From positions 1 to 64,000 of the forward strand of contig NZ_CAMFHB010000036.1 in the NCBI RefSeq assembly GCF_945952055.1: a DNA stretch of 64,000 bases, given 5' to 3'. The notes below the pieces were generated by a model. That model worked only from the letters and a program-made list of their open reading frames with translations, was not told the DNA's origin and searched no databases. This stretch comes from an uncultured Alsobacter sp. Its GTDB lineage: Bacteria > Pseudomonadota > Alphaproteobacteria > Rhizobiales > Beijerinckiaceae. Of this stretch, positions 26,236 to 35,223 are shown piece by piece (position 1 is the stretch's first letter; each line of letters opens with the position of its first letter). A program made the position numbers and the translations under genes.

Positions 26236-26922
26236 ATGCAGGCTCTCTCTCCCACCGACATCGCCGCCCTCGTGTTCTTCGTCGTCGCATGGTTCGGCTA
26301 TGCGGGCGTGGTCGAATCGCAACGCTACGGGCCGCTGTCGCTGAACGGCCTCATGAACCAGTACCGGCACGAATGGATGGACCGGATGCTGACCCGCGAG
26401 GTCCGCATCATCGACACGCAGATCATGGCCAGCCTGCAGAACGGCACGGCCTTCTTCGCCTCGACCTCACTGCTGGCGGTGGGCGGCTCGCTGGCGGTGC
26501 TGCGCTCGGCGGACGACGTGGTCCGCCTCTTCTCCGACCTGCCGCTCGGGCTGGCCACGACGCGCGCCATCTGGGAGACCAAGGCGACCGGCCTCGCCCT
26601 CATCTTCGTCTACGCCTTCTTCAAGTTCGCCTGGTCCTACCGGCTCTTCAACTACGCGGCGATCCTGCTCGGCGGAACGCCGCCCGTCGAGGAGGCGGGG
26701 ACGGAGGAGGCGAAGGCCCACGCCAGGCGCACGGGCATGATGACCACCGCCGCGGGACGGCACTTCAACCGTGGCCAGCGCGCGTTCTTCTTCGCGCTGG
26801 GCTATCTCGGCTGGTTCATCTCGCCGGTGGTCTTCGTGCTGGCCACCGCGGGCGTCGTCCTGGTCATGGGCCTGCGCCAGTACCAGGGCGACGGCCGCCA
26901 GGCCATCGGGCCGCGGGCTTGA
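26236..26922 (+). CDS. DUF599 family membrane protein
   Basis: 228 residues, four or five transmembrane helices, matching DUF599: 'VVAWFGYAGVVE', 'NQYRHEWMDRMLTREVRIIDTQIMASLQNGTAFFASTSLLAVGG', and 'GRHFNRGQRAFFFALGYLGWFISP' near the end. Function unknown; conserved across alphaproteobacteria. Divergent from the rhodanese gene across 128 bp, and 31 bp before the DUF3253 gene. Confidence 0.85.
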   Translation: MQALSPTDIAALVFFVVAWFGYAGVVESQRYGPLSLNGLMNQYRHEWMDRMLTREVRIIDTQIMASLQNGTAFFASTSLLAVGGSLAVLRSADDVVRLFSDLPLGLATTRAIWETKATGLALIFVYAFFKFAWSYRLFNYAAILLGGTPPVEEAGTEEAKAHARRTGMMTTAAGRHFNRGQRAFFFALGYLGWFISPVVFVLATAGVVLVMGLRQYQGDGRQAIGPRA

Positions 26923-26953
26923 CGCGTCGCGCCCGCGGGGCGCACACGGGGGC

Positions 26954-27253
26954 ATGGCCAATTCCTCCACCGAATCCCCTGCCCGCCCCGCCGCGGATCC
27001 CGCGCAGATCGAGGACACGATCCTGACGCTCGTGGCCGAACGCGGCGAGGGCAAGACGATCTGCCCGTCCGAAGCGGCGCGGGCGCTCGGCGGGTCTCAT
27101 CCGGACGGCTGGGGGCCGCTGATGATCCCGGTGCGGCGGGCGGCCGTCCGGCTGGCCCATGCGGGGCGGATCGTCATCTACCGCAAGGGAAAGCCGGTCG
27201 ATCCCGACGACTTCAAGGGCGTGTATCGCCTGGGCCTGCCCCGCCTGGACTGA
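26954..27253 (+). CDS. DUF3253 family protein
   Basis: 99 residues. After a low-complexity N-terminus, 'IEDTILTLVAERGEGKTICPSEAARAL' and 'AAVRLAHAGRIVIYRKGKPVDPDDFKGVYRLGL' match DUF3253, a small winged-helix-like fold of unknown function. The gene is probably co-transcribed with DUF599. Confidence 0.85.
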   Translation: MANSSTESPARPAADPAQIEDTILTLVAERGEGKTICPSEAARALGGSHPDGWGPLMIPVRRAAVRLAHAGRIVIYRKGKPVDPDDFKGVYRLGLPRLD

Positions 27254-27292
27254 GCGACGGGAGCCGCGGTCCCAAGCTTTCCGCGGAGCCCT

Positions 27293-28426
27293 TCAGGCGG
27301 CCGTCACGTGCGGCTCGTCGCCGGCGTCCGCTGGCTTCGCGGCACGCGCCAGGTCGATGCCGTTCCTCTGGGCAAAGTCGAAGATCTCGTCGACGAAGGC
27401 ATCGTTGCCCCGCCGCTTTTCGGCCTGCACGAGCCACTCGCCCTTGGCTTGCCGGTACTCTTGCTGATCGAATACGGCGAAGCGGTCGAGCCCGCGGAGC
27501 ATGTCGAGCGCCAACTGCGTGCGCATGCACTTGGTGCAGCGGGAGCAGTTGCTCTCGACACCATTGGAGCACACCTGCAGGTGCCGCTGCGCCACGTCAT
27601 AGTCGAGCAGACGACGCGTCTTTTCGATCCGCGGCGTCTCGGCATCTCCCGACGTGGCCCGGAAGGCCGTACCCGAAAGGAGCGGCAGCACGATCAGATC
27701 GAGGCGCGCCATGTCTCCGGTCGGCATCGGGGTCTGGTAGCGGATGGGGTAGCCGGATGCATAAAGATAGGTCGACACACCGTTGTTGAGCGCCATCGCA
27801 GCAGCCGTGTTGCGGATGGTGTGCGTGTCCTCGAAACGGATGCCCCGGTAGAAGGCCCCGACGTTCGAGTTGATCAGCAAGAGCGGCAGCCCGACCTCCT
27901 CGGCCGCCGCACGCGTGCACTCGAAGCGACGCTGGACGTAGGGGTTGGCGCTGTCCAGGTCATTGTCCTCCGCCCAAATGTCGTTGAGGCACAGATGGGT
28001 CAATTCCAGATCCGACACCAGGCGGCTGTGATAGTGCCTTGCGATCATGCTGAAGCTGTCGACACCGCGGGAGAAGCCGGTCATCACGCCCTTCGCGCGA
28101 GGCGGCCTGCGGTCGCCCACGCGCTTCGCGAAAACGTTGATGGGCTTCAGGTCCGGGTGCGAGCACCGCAGCAGCGCCTGCAACGGCCCGCAGGCATGGT
28201 AGTAGAACAAGCTGTCCACATCGCCGGACAGCACGATGTCTTCCCCAGTGCGCATCGCAGGAAACAAGAGGGCCGCAAGCGCCGCATCGAGGCCACTGGA
28301 CAGGAAATCCCGATAGGCGGACGGGACCGAGAACCAGAGCCGGCCAAGGCTGGTCTCAAAAATCAGCGCCGTTTCCGTGTTGTTCCGGACGGGCTTCACG
28401 ACAGGCGGATTGACCATGATGGGCAT
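27293..28426 (-). CDS. PP-loop ATPase-like protein with a C-terminal four-cysteine site
   Basis: 377 residues, family not certain. GFSRGVDSFSM (117-127) is a PP-loop-type ATP-pyrophosphatase motif (SxGxDS), as in QueC, ThiI and asparagine synthetase. Cys286, 294, 297 and 300 (within CSNGVESNCSRCTKCMRT) form a likely Zn site placed as in QueC. Residues 1-105 are a separate N-terminal region with 'SGDVDSLFYYHACG'. Related proteins that I recall occur in polysaccharide or modified-natural-product loci, but here it stands alone with no obvious partner. GC is distinctly lower than the neighbours (about 57% locally) and the upstream gap is AT-rich, suggesting recent transfer. Confidence 0.6.
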   Translation of the reverse strand: MPIMVNPPVVKPVRNNTETALIFETSLGRLWFSVPSAYRDFLSSGLDAALAALLFPAMRTGEDIVLSGDVDSLFYYHACGPLQALLRCSHPDLKPINVFAKRVGDRRPPRAKGVMTGFSRGVDSFSMIARHYHSRLVSDLELTHLCLNDIWAEDNDLDSANPYVQRRFECTRAAAEEVGLPLLLINSNVGAFYRGIRFEDTHTIRNTAAAMALNNGVSTYLYASGYPIRYQTPMPTGDMARLDLIVLPLLSGTAFRATSGDAETPRIEKTRRLLDYDVAQRHLQVCSNGVESNCSRCTKCMRTQLALDMLRGLDRFAVFDQQEYRQAKGEWLVQAEKRRGNDAFVDEIFDFAQRNGIDLARAAKPADAGDEPHVTAA

Positions 28427-28575
28427 GTCGAAATTCCCCTCGTTCGGGAGATGGAAAGCGACCAGTTCGACTTAAATGTTGCTTGGCGTTTATCAATTTT
28501 GAGTTGAACAGCCGGCCTTTGGCTGGGTAGGGCGCCGCTCGTCTGCGCCCATGACTGCCAAAGGGTTAAGCTCCC

Positions 28576-29370
28576 TCACGGGCTCGGAAACACCGTGTCG
28601 ATCTGGCCGAGCAGGCGCGCGGCGGCCAGGCCGATCCACTCACGGACGGCGAGGTCGGTGAGGCGCAGGCCGTCGCTGGCGCGGATGAAGCCGTCGAAGT
28701 CGTCGGGCCCCGTCGTGCGGTAGTCGACCGGGAAGGCGACGACGTCGAAGCCGGCCTTGCGGAACAGCCCCACCGAGCGGGGCATGTGGAAGGCCGAGGT
28801 CACCAGGAGGTAGCGGCTTCCTTGCGCCGGCTTCAGCAGGTCGCGCGTGTAGAGGGCGTTCTCGAGCGTGTTGCGGGATCGCTCCTCGATCGTGAGCCTT
28901 CCGGGCGCAAGGCCGATCCAGCCGGAATAGCGGGCCAGCGTGCCGGCTTCCGAGGCTTCTTCTCCGAACAACGCGGCCGAGCCGCCGGTGAACACGACGG
29001 GGACCGTCGGCCGGGTCCGCGCCAGGGCCGCCAGCGCCACGATGCGGTCGCCGGACTCGTTGAGCGACAATTGTCCGCGCGCCAGCGAGATCTGCTGTTC
29101 CACCGGCCCCCCCAGCACGATGATCCCGGAAATCGGTCGGCCATCCTCCGCATAGGGCGGAAACCGGTCCTCCAGCGCGAGGATCAGCCGGCGCGACAGG
29201 GGCGTCAGGCCGGCGATCGCGAGCAGCGCGACGCACAGCATGGCCACGCCGAGCCCCGGGCGCCGCCAGCGCGTGAAGGCTGCGGCCAGGAGGCCGAGGC
29301 AGGTGCCCAGCAGGAGGGCGTTGGTGGGCGAGCCCACCAGCCACAGGATCTTGGAGGCGACGAAATACAT
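28576..29370 (-). CDS. YdcF family membrane protein (DUF218)
   Basis: 264 residues. Two transmembrane helices at the N-terminus (about 14-33 and 38-56) precede the DUF218 domain: 'GIIVLGGPVEQQ', 'VVFTGGSAA', 'EERSRNTLENALYTRDLL' and 'YLLVTSAFHMPRSVGLFRKAGF'. This is the ElyC/SanA-type fold, linked to envelope polysaccharide or peptidoglycan homeostasis in enterobacteria. ATG 29370 is the family start; RraA-like gene ends 10 bp upstream. Confidence 0.88.
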   Translation of the reverse strand: MYFVASKILWLVGSPTNALLLGTCLGLLAAAFTRWRRPGLGVAMLCVALLAIAGLTPLSRRLILALEDRFPPYAEDGRPISGIIVLGGPVEQQISLARGQLSLNESGDRIVALAALARTRPTVPVVFTGGSAALFGEEASEAGTLARYSGWIGLAPGRLTIEERSRNTLENALYTRDLLKPAQGSRYLLVTSAFHMPRSVGLFRKAGFDVVAFPVDYRTTGPDDFDGFIRASDGLRLTDLAVREWIGLAAARLLGQIDTVFPSP

Positions 29371-29380
29371 GGAGCCCGCG

Positions 29381-30082
29381 TCAGCCGCCGGCTTTCCACG
29401 CCTCGTAGCGTGCGCGGGCCTCGGCATTGGGCGGATAGAGGCCGGTGAGCGGCACGCCGCGGTCCACCTCCGCCATGATCCAGGCCTCGAGCCGCTCCTG
29501 CTCGGGAGCCTCGGCCAGCACCGTTTCGACGGAGGCCGCAGGAATGCACACCGCGCCGTCAGCGTCCGCCACGATGACGTCGTCGGGCAGCACCGCCACG
29601 CCGCCGCAGGCGATGGGCTCCTGCCAGCCGACGAAGGTGAGACCCGCCACGGAGGCCGGCGCCGCGGTTCCGCGGCACCACACCGGCAGGCCGGTGCCCG
29701 CGATCCCGGTGACGTCGCGCACCACGCCGTCGGTGACGAGCCCGGCAACGCCACGCCGGGCCATGCGCGCGGTCAGGATGTCGCCGAAGATGCCCGCGTC
29801 GGTGACGCCCATGGCATCGACCACGGCGATGCAGCCCTCCGGCATCGCCTCGACCGCGCCACGCGTCGAGCGGGGCGAGGCCAGGGACTCCGGCGTGGCC
29901 AGATCCTCGCGCGCCGGGACGAAACGCATGGTGAAGGCCCGCCCGGCGATCCGGTGACCCGGCGACAAGGGCATCGCGCCTTGCATCCACAGGCGGCGAA
30001 GCCCCTTCTTGAAGAGCACCGAGGTGATCGTGGCCGTGGCGATGCCGCGCAGGGCCTCGAGGGTTGCGGCGTCGAGGGTCAT
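29381..30082 (-). CDS. RraA-like protein / HMG aldolase family
   Basis: 233 residues. 'ILTARMARRGVAGLVTDGVVRD' carries the conserved Gly-Arg/Asp active-site features of RraA-type class II aldolases (4-hydroxy-4-methyl-2-oxoglutarate/oxaloacetate). Proteins of this length in soil alphaproteobacteria are more often aldolases or related dicarboxylate enzymes than RNase E regulators. The specific substrate is not visible. It ends 10 bp before the YdcF start and starts 14 bp after the aldo/keto reductase stop. Confidence 0.85.
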   Translation of the reverse strand: MTLDAATLEALRGIATATITSVLFKKGLRRLWMQGAMPLSPGHRIAGRAFTMRFVPAREDLATPESLASPRSTRGAVEAMPEGCIAVVDAMGVTDAGIFGDILTARMARRGVAGLVTDGVVRDVTGIAGTGLPVWCRGTAAPASVAGLTFVGWQEPIACGGVAVLPDDVIVADADGAVCIPAASVETVLAEAPEQERLEAWIMAEVDRGVPLTGLYPPNAEARARYEAWKAGG

Positions 30083-30095
30083 CGCGGGGCCAGCC

Positions 30096-30926
30096 TCAAT
30101 CCCATTGCGGCGCGAACACCGGGTTGACGACGCGCCCGTCCGGCCGGCGCAGCCGCGCGATCTCGAGCATGTCGTCCTCGTCGAGCTCGAAATCCCAGAT
30201 CGCCGCGTTCTCCTCGACCCTCGCCTTGCTGGCCGACTTCGGAATGGCGACCACGCCTGGCTGCTGCACCAGCCAGCGCAGGATCACCTGGGCCGGCGAC
30301 TTGCCGTGGCGATCGGCGATTTCCGCGATCACCGGATCGCTGACGTCGCGCCCGCGACCCAACGGGCAGTAGGACACGAACGCCATGTCGTTGCTGCGGC
30401 AGGCCGCCCTGAGCTTCGACTGATCCAGCGTGGGGTGGTACTCGCACTGGTTGGCGACCAGCGGCACGTCCGCCAGCCGCACGGCCTCTCGCACCATGGC
30501 CACCGGGAAATTCGACACGCCGACATGCCGTGCGAGCCCGCGCTTGCGCGCATCGCACAGGCCCTTGATGGACGAGGCGAGCGGGATGGCCGGGTTGGGC
30601 CAATGGATCAGCAGAAGGTCGACGACGTCGATGCCCAGCCGCTTCAGGCTGCCCTCGGCCGAGCGCTGCAGGTCGCCGTCGGCGATGTCGTCCCACCAGA
30701 CCTTGGTGGTCACGAACACGCTGTCGCGCGGCACGCCGGACGCCTTGAGCCCTTCGCCCACCTGGTGCTCGTTGCCGTACATCTTGGCCGTGTCGAGGTG
30801 TCGGTAGCCCACGTTGAGGGCATGCGCGACGATCTCGGCGCACTCCCCGCCCTCCGAGCGGAACGTGCCGAGACCCAGCGCCGGAATGCGGGCCCCGCCC
30901 GCATGGACCACGATCGGATCACCCAT
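30096..30926 (-). CDS. Aldo/keto reductase
   Basis: 276 residues of the AKR TIM barrel: 'IPALGLGTFRSEGGE', catalytic tetrad Asp-Tyr-Lys-His in GYRHLDTAKMYGNE, TTKVW and LLIHWPN, and the NADP-binding 'VVAIPKSASKARVEEN'. 2,5-diketogluconate-reductase-like in type. Reduces aldehydes or ketones with NADPH; substrate unknown. Co-directional with the RraA-like gene. Confidence 0.9.
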   Translation of the reverse strand: MGDPIVVHAGGARIPALGLGTFRSEGGECAEIVAHALNVGYRHLDTAKMYGNEHQVGEGLKASGVPRDSVFVTTKVWWDDIADGDLQRSAEGSLKRLGIDVVDLLLIHWPNPAIPLASSIKGLCDARKRGLARHVGVSNFPVAMVREAVRLADVPLVANQCEYHPTLDQSKLRAACRSNDMAFVSYCPLGRGRDVSDPVIAEIADRHGKSPAQVILRWLVQQPGVVAIPKSASKARVEENAAIWDFELDEDDMLEIARLRRPDGRVVNPVFAPQWD

Positions 30927-30961
30927 GTCGTTTCTCCCTGGCGCATGGAGCCGAGGCGCGT

Positions 30962-31687
30962 TCAGGCCTCGTCCGCGCCCTGCTGGTTGCGGGCGCCGCC
31001 GCGAAAACCGGTCGCCAGCACGTAGAGTTCCGCCGAGTCGGCCCTGCTGGCGGCAGGCTTCACGTGGCGAACCACGGCGAAGTCGCGCTTCAGGTCCGCC
31101 AGCAGCGTGCCTTCCGTGCCGCCCTGCAGGACCTTGGCCACGAAGGCCCCGCCGGGCGCGAGAACCTCGCGCGCGAACTCGATGGCGAGTTCCGCCAGGG
31201 CCACGATCTTCAAATGGTCGGTCTTCTTGTGGCCGGTGGCGTTCGCCGCCATGTCCGACATCACGAGGTCGGCCGACCCGCCGAGCATGGCGCGCAGCCG
31301 CTCCGGCGCGTCGGCGTCGAGAAAGTCCATCACGGTGAACTCGACGCCCGGGATGGGGTCGATGTCGAGCAGGTCGATGCCGATGACCTTGCCGCGCCCC
31401 TTGTCCGAGCCCACCTTCGCCGCGGCGATCTGCGACCATCCGCCCGGCGCCGCGCCCAGGTCGACGACACGCATGCCGGGCTTCAGCAGATGGAACTTCT
31501 CGTCCATCTCCATGAGCTTGTAGGCCGCGCGCGACCGATATCCCTCGCGCTTGGCGCGGGCGACGTACGGGTCGTTGAGCTGCCGCTCAAGCCACCGCGT
31601 CTGGGACACGGTGCGCTTCTTGGCCGTCTTGACCCGCTGTTTCAGGGAGCGGCCGCCCTCGCGACCGGATCCGGCGTTCCCGCTCAC
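30962..31687 (-). CDS. rlmE: 23S rRNA 2'-O-methyltransferase RlmE (FtsJ)
   Basis: 241 residues. SAM-binding motif [13 protein letters not shown], catalytic tetrad Lys-Asp-Lys-Glu spread over '[16 protein letters not shown]', '[10 protein letters not shown]', '[12 protein letters not shown]' and the C-terminal '[11 protein letters not shown]'. Methylates U2552 (E. coli numbering) of 23S rRNA. The start is GTG 31687, which overlaps the ppx stop (GTGA); the N-terminal 20 residues are basic and typical of alphaproteobacterial RlmE. Confidence 0.95.
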   Translation of the reverse strand: MSGNAGSGREGGRSLKQRVKTAKKRTVSQTRWLERQLNDPYVARAKREGYRSRAAYKLMEMDEKFHLLKPGMRVVDLGAAPGGWSQIAAAKVGSDKGRGKVIGIDLLDIDPIPGVEFTVMDFLDADAPERLRAMLGGSADLVMSDMAANATGHKKTDHLKIVALAELAIEFAREVLAPGGAFVAKVLQGGTEGTLLADLKRDFAVVRHVKPAASRADSAELYVLATGFRGGARNQQGADEA

Positions 31688-32820
31688 CCGCGTGATCCCC
31701 CACGACCGTTGCCGTTCCAGACGCCGTCCTCGGCCATCAACTGCATCAGGATCCCTTCCCGCAAGCCCCTGTCGGCGATCCGGAGCCGGTCGGCCGGGAA
31801 CGCCCGGCGAATGGCCTCGAGGATCGCGCACCCCGCCAGAACGAGGTCCGCCCGCTCCTGACCGATGCAGGGATTGGCTGCCCGGTCCCGATAGGTCATG
31901 GCGAGCAGGTTCTCCAGCACGCCGTCGACCTGCTCGGCGCGCATCCACAGGCCGTCGACCTGGCGACGGTCGTAGCGCGGCAGCGCCAGGTGGACGCCCG
32001 CGATGGTGGTGACGGTGCCGGAGGTTCCCAGGAGATGAAAGCGATCGCAGGGCCGGCTGCCGCCCAGATCCGCCAGGAAGCCCTCGAGAAGCCCGTAGAC
32101 CTCGTCGACCATGGCCTGGAACCCGTCACGGCTGACGTCGACGCCGCCGTGGCGCTCGGCCAGGGTGACGACGCCGACCGGCAGCGACGTCCAGGCGCGC
32201 ACCCGGTCTGGCAACCGGCGACGGCCGGAGCGTTCCCGGTCGAGCCAGACGAGTTCGGACGAGCCGCCGCCGATATCGAACAGCACCACGCCCTCGGCGC
32301 GCGGGTCGGCGAGGCTTGCGCAGCCCGCGACGGCGAGGTGCGCCTCCGTCTCGCGGTCGACGATCTCCAGGTCGAGATCGGTCTCCTCGCGGACACGGGC
32401 GATGAACTCGGCGCCGTTGACGGCCGCGCGGCAGGCCTCCGTGGCTATGAGGCGCGCGCGGGCGACGCCGCGGGCTTCCATCTTGTGGCGGCAGACCTTC
32501 AGGGCCTCGATCGTGCGCCGGATGGCCTCGTCGCGCAGACGATTCGACGCGCCAAGGCCCTCGCCCAGCCGAACGATTCGGGAGAACGCGTCGACGACCC
32601 GGAACCCGTCGGAGGACGGCCGCGCAACCAGCAACCTGCAGTTGTTCGTCCCGAGGTCCAGCGCCGCGTAGGTGGTTCCGTGCCGGCGCGGCCCGGCCGC
32701 CCGCGGCGCCGCGCCATGGGCGCGCGCTCGGTCCGCGGACAGGGGGTCCCGCGCCATGGGCGGGGAGTCCGTTGTCGCGGCGGCGGCGGGATCGTCGACC
32801 GGCGACACGTTGAACCTCAT
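31684..32820 (-). CDS. Ppx/GppA family exopolyphosphatase
   Basis: 378 residues of the ASKHA fold: '[16 protein letters not shown]' (phosphate-1), '[16 protein letters not shown]' (phosphate-2) and '[17 protein letters not shown]'. Hydrolyses polyphosphate or pppGpp. ATG 32820 is chosen; an earlier in-frame ATG at 32865 adds 15 residues. It is followed directly by rlmE, a gene order seen in other Hyphomicrobiales. Confidence 0.9.
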   Translation of the reverse strand: MRFNVSPVDDPAAAATTDSPPMARDPLSADRARAHGAAPRAAGPRRHGTTYAALDLGTNNCRLLVARPSSDGFRVVDAFSRIVRLGEGLGASNRLRDEAIRRTIEALKVCRHKMEARGVARARLIATEACRAAVNGAEFIARVREETDLDLEIVDRETEAHLAVAGCASLADPRAEGVVLFDIGGGSSELVWLDRERSGRRRLPDRVRAWTSLPVGVVTLAERHGGVDVSRDGFQAMVDEVYGLLEGFLADLGGSRPCDRFHLLGTSGTVTTIAGVHLALPRYDRRQVDGLWMRAEQVDGVLENLLAMTYRDRAANPCIGQERADLVLAGCAILEAIRRAFPADRLRIADRGLREGILMQLMAEDGVWNGNGRGGSRG

Positions 32821-32946
32821 TTTCTCGTCGAGAAGACTGTAACAAGTGTCACGCGCGAAAGCCAAGCGCGGCGCAAGCCGCGCCGTTTGCGCCGCAAGCG
32901 CGGCGGGAGCCGCACCGTTGGCGTGCTCGGGATCGACGCTGCCGCG

Positions 32947-33369
32947 TCAGTCGAGACCGGGCTTGTCGGTGCGCAGGGCCTTGAGGCCGGAGCGCTTGGA
33001 CTTGCTGTCCAGCCGGCGCTTCTTCGACGCCAGGGTCGGGCGCGTCGGGCGGCGGATGGCGGGCCGCACCGCCGCCTTGCGGATGAGCTCGACCAGCCGG
33101 TCGACCGCGTCCTGCCGGTTGCGTTCCTGCGTGCGGTAGGTGCGCGCCGTGATCACGATGACGCCCTCCAGCGTCATCCGGCTGCCGGCCAGCGTCTTGA
33201 GCCGCTCCTTGACGTCGTCGGGCAGGACCGCCGAGCCCATGGCGTCGAAGCGGATTTGCACGGCCGTCTCGACCTTGTTGACGTTCTGGCCGCCGGGCCC
33301 CGAGGCGCGGACGAAGGTCTCCTCGATGTCGCGCTCGTCGATGGCGATGCGGCCGTTCACGCGGATCAT
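32947..33369 (-). CDS. arfB: Alternative ribosome rescue factor ArfB (YaeJ-type peptidyl-tRNA hydrolase)
   Basis: 140 residues. GPGGQNVNKVETAVQIRF carries the GGQ catalytic loop of release factors; the basic C-terminal tail ('RPAIRRPTRPTLASKKRRLDSKSKRSGLK') would thread into the empty mRNA channel. ArfB releases peptides from ribosomes stalled without a stop codon. Single-gene unit between ppx and the dehydratase. Confidence 0.93.
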   Translation of the reverse strand: MIRVNGRIAIDERDIEETFVRASGPGGQNVNKVETAVQIRFDAMGSAVLPDDVKERLKTLAGSRMTLEGVIVITARTYRTQERNRQDAVDRLVELIRKAAVRPAIRRPTRPTLASKKRRLDSKSKRSGLKALRTDKPGLD

Positions 33370-33513
33370 GGCGGTCTCCAGAAGCCGGCCCGCCGTTTAG
33401 CATGAAACCGGCGCGGCGCTGCCATGCCGATACAAGGACCGGCCGGAAGTGGCTCGACAGGAGTCGTTTTCCGCCGCAAGACGGATCGCAAGCGCGCAAG
33501 ACGGGAGGACGGC

Positions 33514-35223
33514 ATGGCCGGTGGACTGAAGAAGGGCCTGACGAGCTACGGCGACCAGGCGTTCTCGCTTTTCCTGCGCAAGGTCTTCATCAAGGCCGCC
33601 GGCTATTCCGACGACGCCCTCGACCGGCCCATCGTCGGCATCACCGACACCGCCAGCGACTTCAACCCCTGCCACGGCAACGCCCCCCAGCTGATCGAGG
33701 CGGTGCGGCGGGGCGTGATGCTGGCCGGCGCCCTGCCGATGAGCTTCCCGACCATCTCCATCCACGAGTCCTTTGCCCATCCGACCAGCATGGTGCTGCG
33801 CAACCTGATGGCCATGGACACGGAGGAGATGATCCGCGCCCAGCCGATGGACGCCGTCGTGCTGATCGGCGGCTGCGACAAGACGATGCCCGCCCAGATG
33901 ATGGCGGCGGTCAGCGCCGGCATTCCCGCGATCATGCTGCCGGTCGGCCCGATGGTCGTCGGTCACCACCGGGGCGAGGTTCTGGGCGCCTGCACCGACT
34001 GCCGGCGGCTGTGGGGCGAGCACCGCGGGGGCCGCATCGACGCCGCCGAGATGGAGGTGATCGCCGGCCGGCTCGCGCCGTCGGTCGGCACCTGCATGGT
34101 CATGGGCACGGCGAGCACGGTGGGCTCCATGGTGGAGGCCCTGGGGCTCGCCCTGCCGGGCGCGGCGTCCGCGCCGGCGGTCCATGCCGATCGCCTGCGG
34201 ATCGCCGAGGCGACGGGCCGGGTCGCCGCCGACCTCGCCCGGCGCGGCGGCCCCTCCCCGTCCGAGCTGGTGACCCCGGCCTCCATCGCCAATGCCATGG
34301 CCGTCCTCCAGGCGACGGGCGGGTCCACCAACGGGCTCGTCCACCTCGCCGCGCTGGCCGGCCGCGCCGGGCTGCCGCTCGCCTACGCGCTGTTCGACAG
34401 GCTCGGGCGCGACGTCCCGGTGCTGGTGGACCTGAAGCCGTCCGGCCAGCACTACATGGAGCACTTCCACCACGCTGGCGGCGTGCCCCGCCTGATGCGG
34501 GAGATCGCCGACGCGCTGGACCTGACGGCGCCGACGGTCGACGGCCGGACCCTCGCGGACGTCGTGGCGGAGGCGGAGGACGTGCCCGGGCAGACCGTCA
34601 TCCGCTCCCGGGCCAATCCGGTGAGCCCGGAAGGCAGCATGGCCGTGCTCTCGGGCAACCTTGCGCCGCGCGGTGCCGTGATCAAGCAGTCGGCGGCCAC
34701 CAAGGGCCTGCTGCAGCACACGGGACGGGCCGTGGTGTTCGACTCGGTGGACGACATGGCCGCCCGCATCGACGCGCCGGACCTCGACGTCACCGCCGAC
34801 GACGTGCTCGTGCTGCGTAACACCGGGCCCGTGGGCGCGCCGGGCATGCCGGAGGCCGGCTACCTGCCGATCCCGCGCAAGCTCGCGCAGCAGGGCGTCA
34901 AGGACATGGTGCGGATCTCCGACGCGCGCATGTCGGGAACCGCGTTCGGGACCATCGTGCTCCACATCGCCCCCGAGGCGGCCGTGGGCGGCCCGCTGGC
35001 GCTCGTGCGCACCGGCGACATGATCCGCCTCGACACGCAGGGCCGGCGCATCGACCTCCTCGTGGACGACGCCGAGCTGGCCCGCCGGCGCGAGCACTGG
35101 ACCGCCCCGCCCGCCCGCCCCGGCGAAAAGCGTGGCTATGCCAGGCTCTACCGGGAGCAGGTGCTCCAGGCCGATCAGGGCTGCGATTTCAGGGTGTTGC
35201 GGGCCGATCCGGACGCGGACTGA
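33514..35223 (+). CDS. IlvD/Edd family dehydratase (sugar-acid type)
   Basis: 569 residues with three cluster cysteines: NPCHGNA (Cys53), GGCDKTMPAQ (Cys121) and GTCMVMGTAS (Cys194). It is close to the branch of dehydratases that act on pentonates and other sugar acids rather than on dihydroxyvalerate, judging from 'HHAGGVPRLMREI' and length near 570-590. It likely dehydrates an aldonic acid to a 2-keto-3-deoxy acid. ATG 33514 has GGGAGGAC upstream. No regulator or transporter is adjacent, except the convergent MFS gene, whose 3' end overlaps it by 49 bp. Confidence 0.85.
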   Translation: MAGGLKKGLTSYGDQAFSLFLRKVFIKAAGYSDDALDRPIVGITDTASDFNPCHGNAPQLIEAVRRGVMLAGALPMSFPTISIHESFAHPTSMVLRNLMAMDTEEMIRAQPMDAVVLIGGCDKTMPAQMMAAVSAGIPAIMLPVGPMVVGHHRGEVLGACTDCRRLWGEHRGGRIDAAEMEVIAGRLAPSVGTCMVMGTASTVGSMVEALGLALPGAASAPAVHADRLRIAEATGRVAADLARRGGPSPSELVTPASIANAMAVLQATGGSTNGLVHLAALAGRAGLPLAYALFDRLGRDVPVLVDLKPSGQHYMEHFHHAGGVPRLMREIADALDLTAPTVDGRTLADVVAEAEDVPGQTVIRSRANPVSPEGSMAVLSGNLAPRGAVIKQSAATKGLLQHTGRAVVFDSVDDMAARIDAPDLDVTADDVLVLRNTGPVGAPGMPEAGYLPIPRKLAQQGVKDMVRISDARMSGTAFGTIVLHIAPEAAVGGPLALVRTGDMIRLDTQGRRIDLLVDDAELARRREHWTAPPARPGEKRGYARLYREQVLQADQGCDFRVLRADPDAD

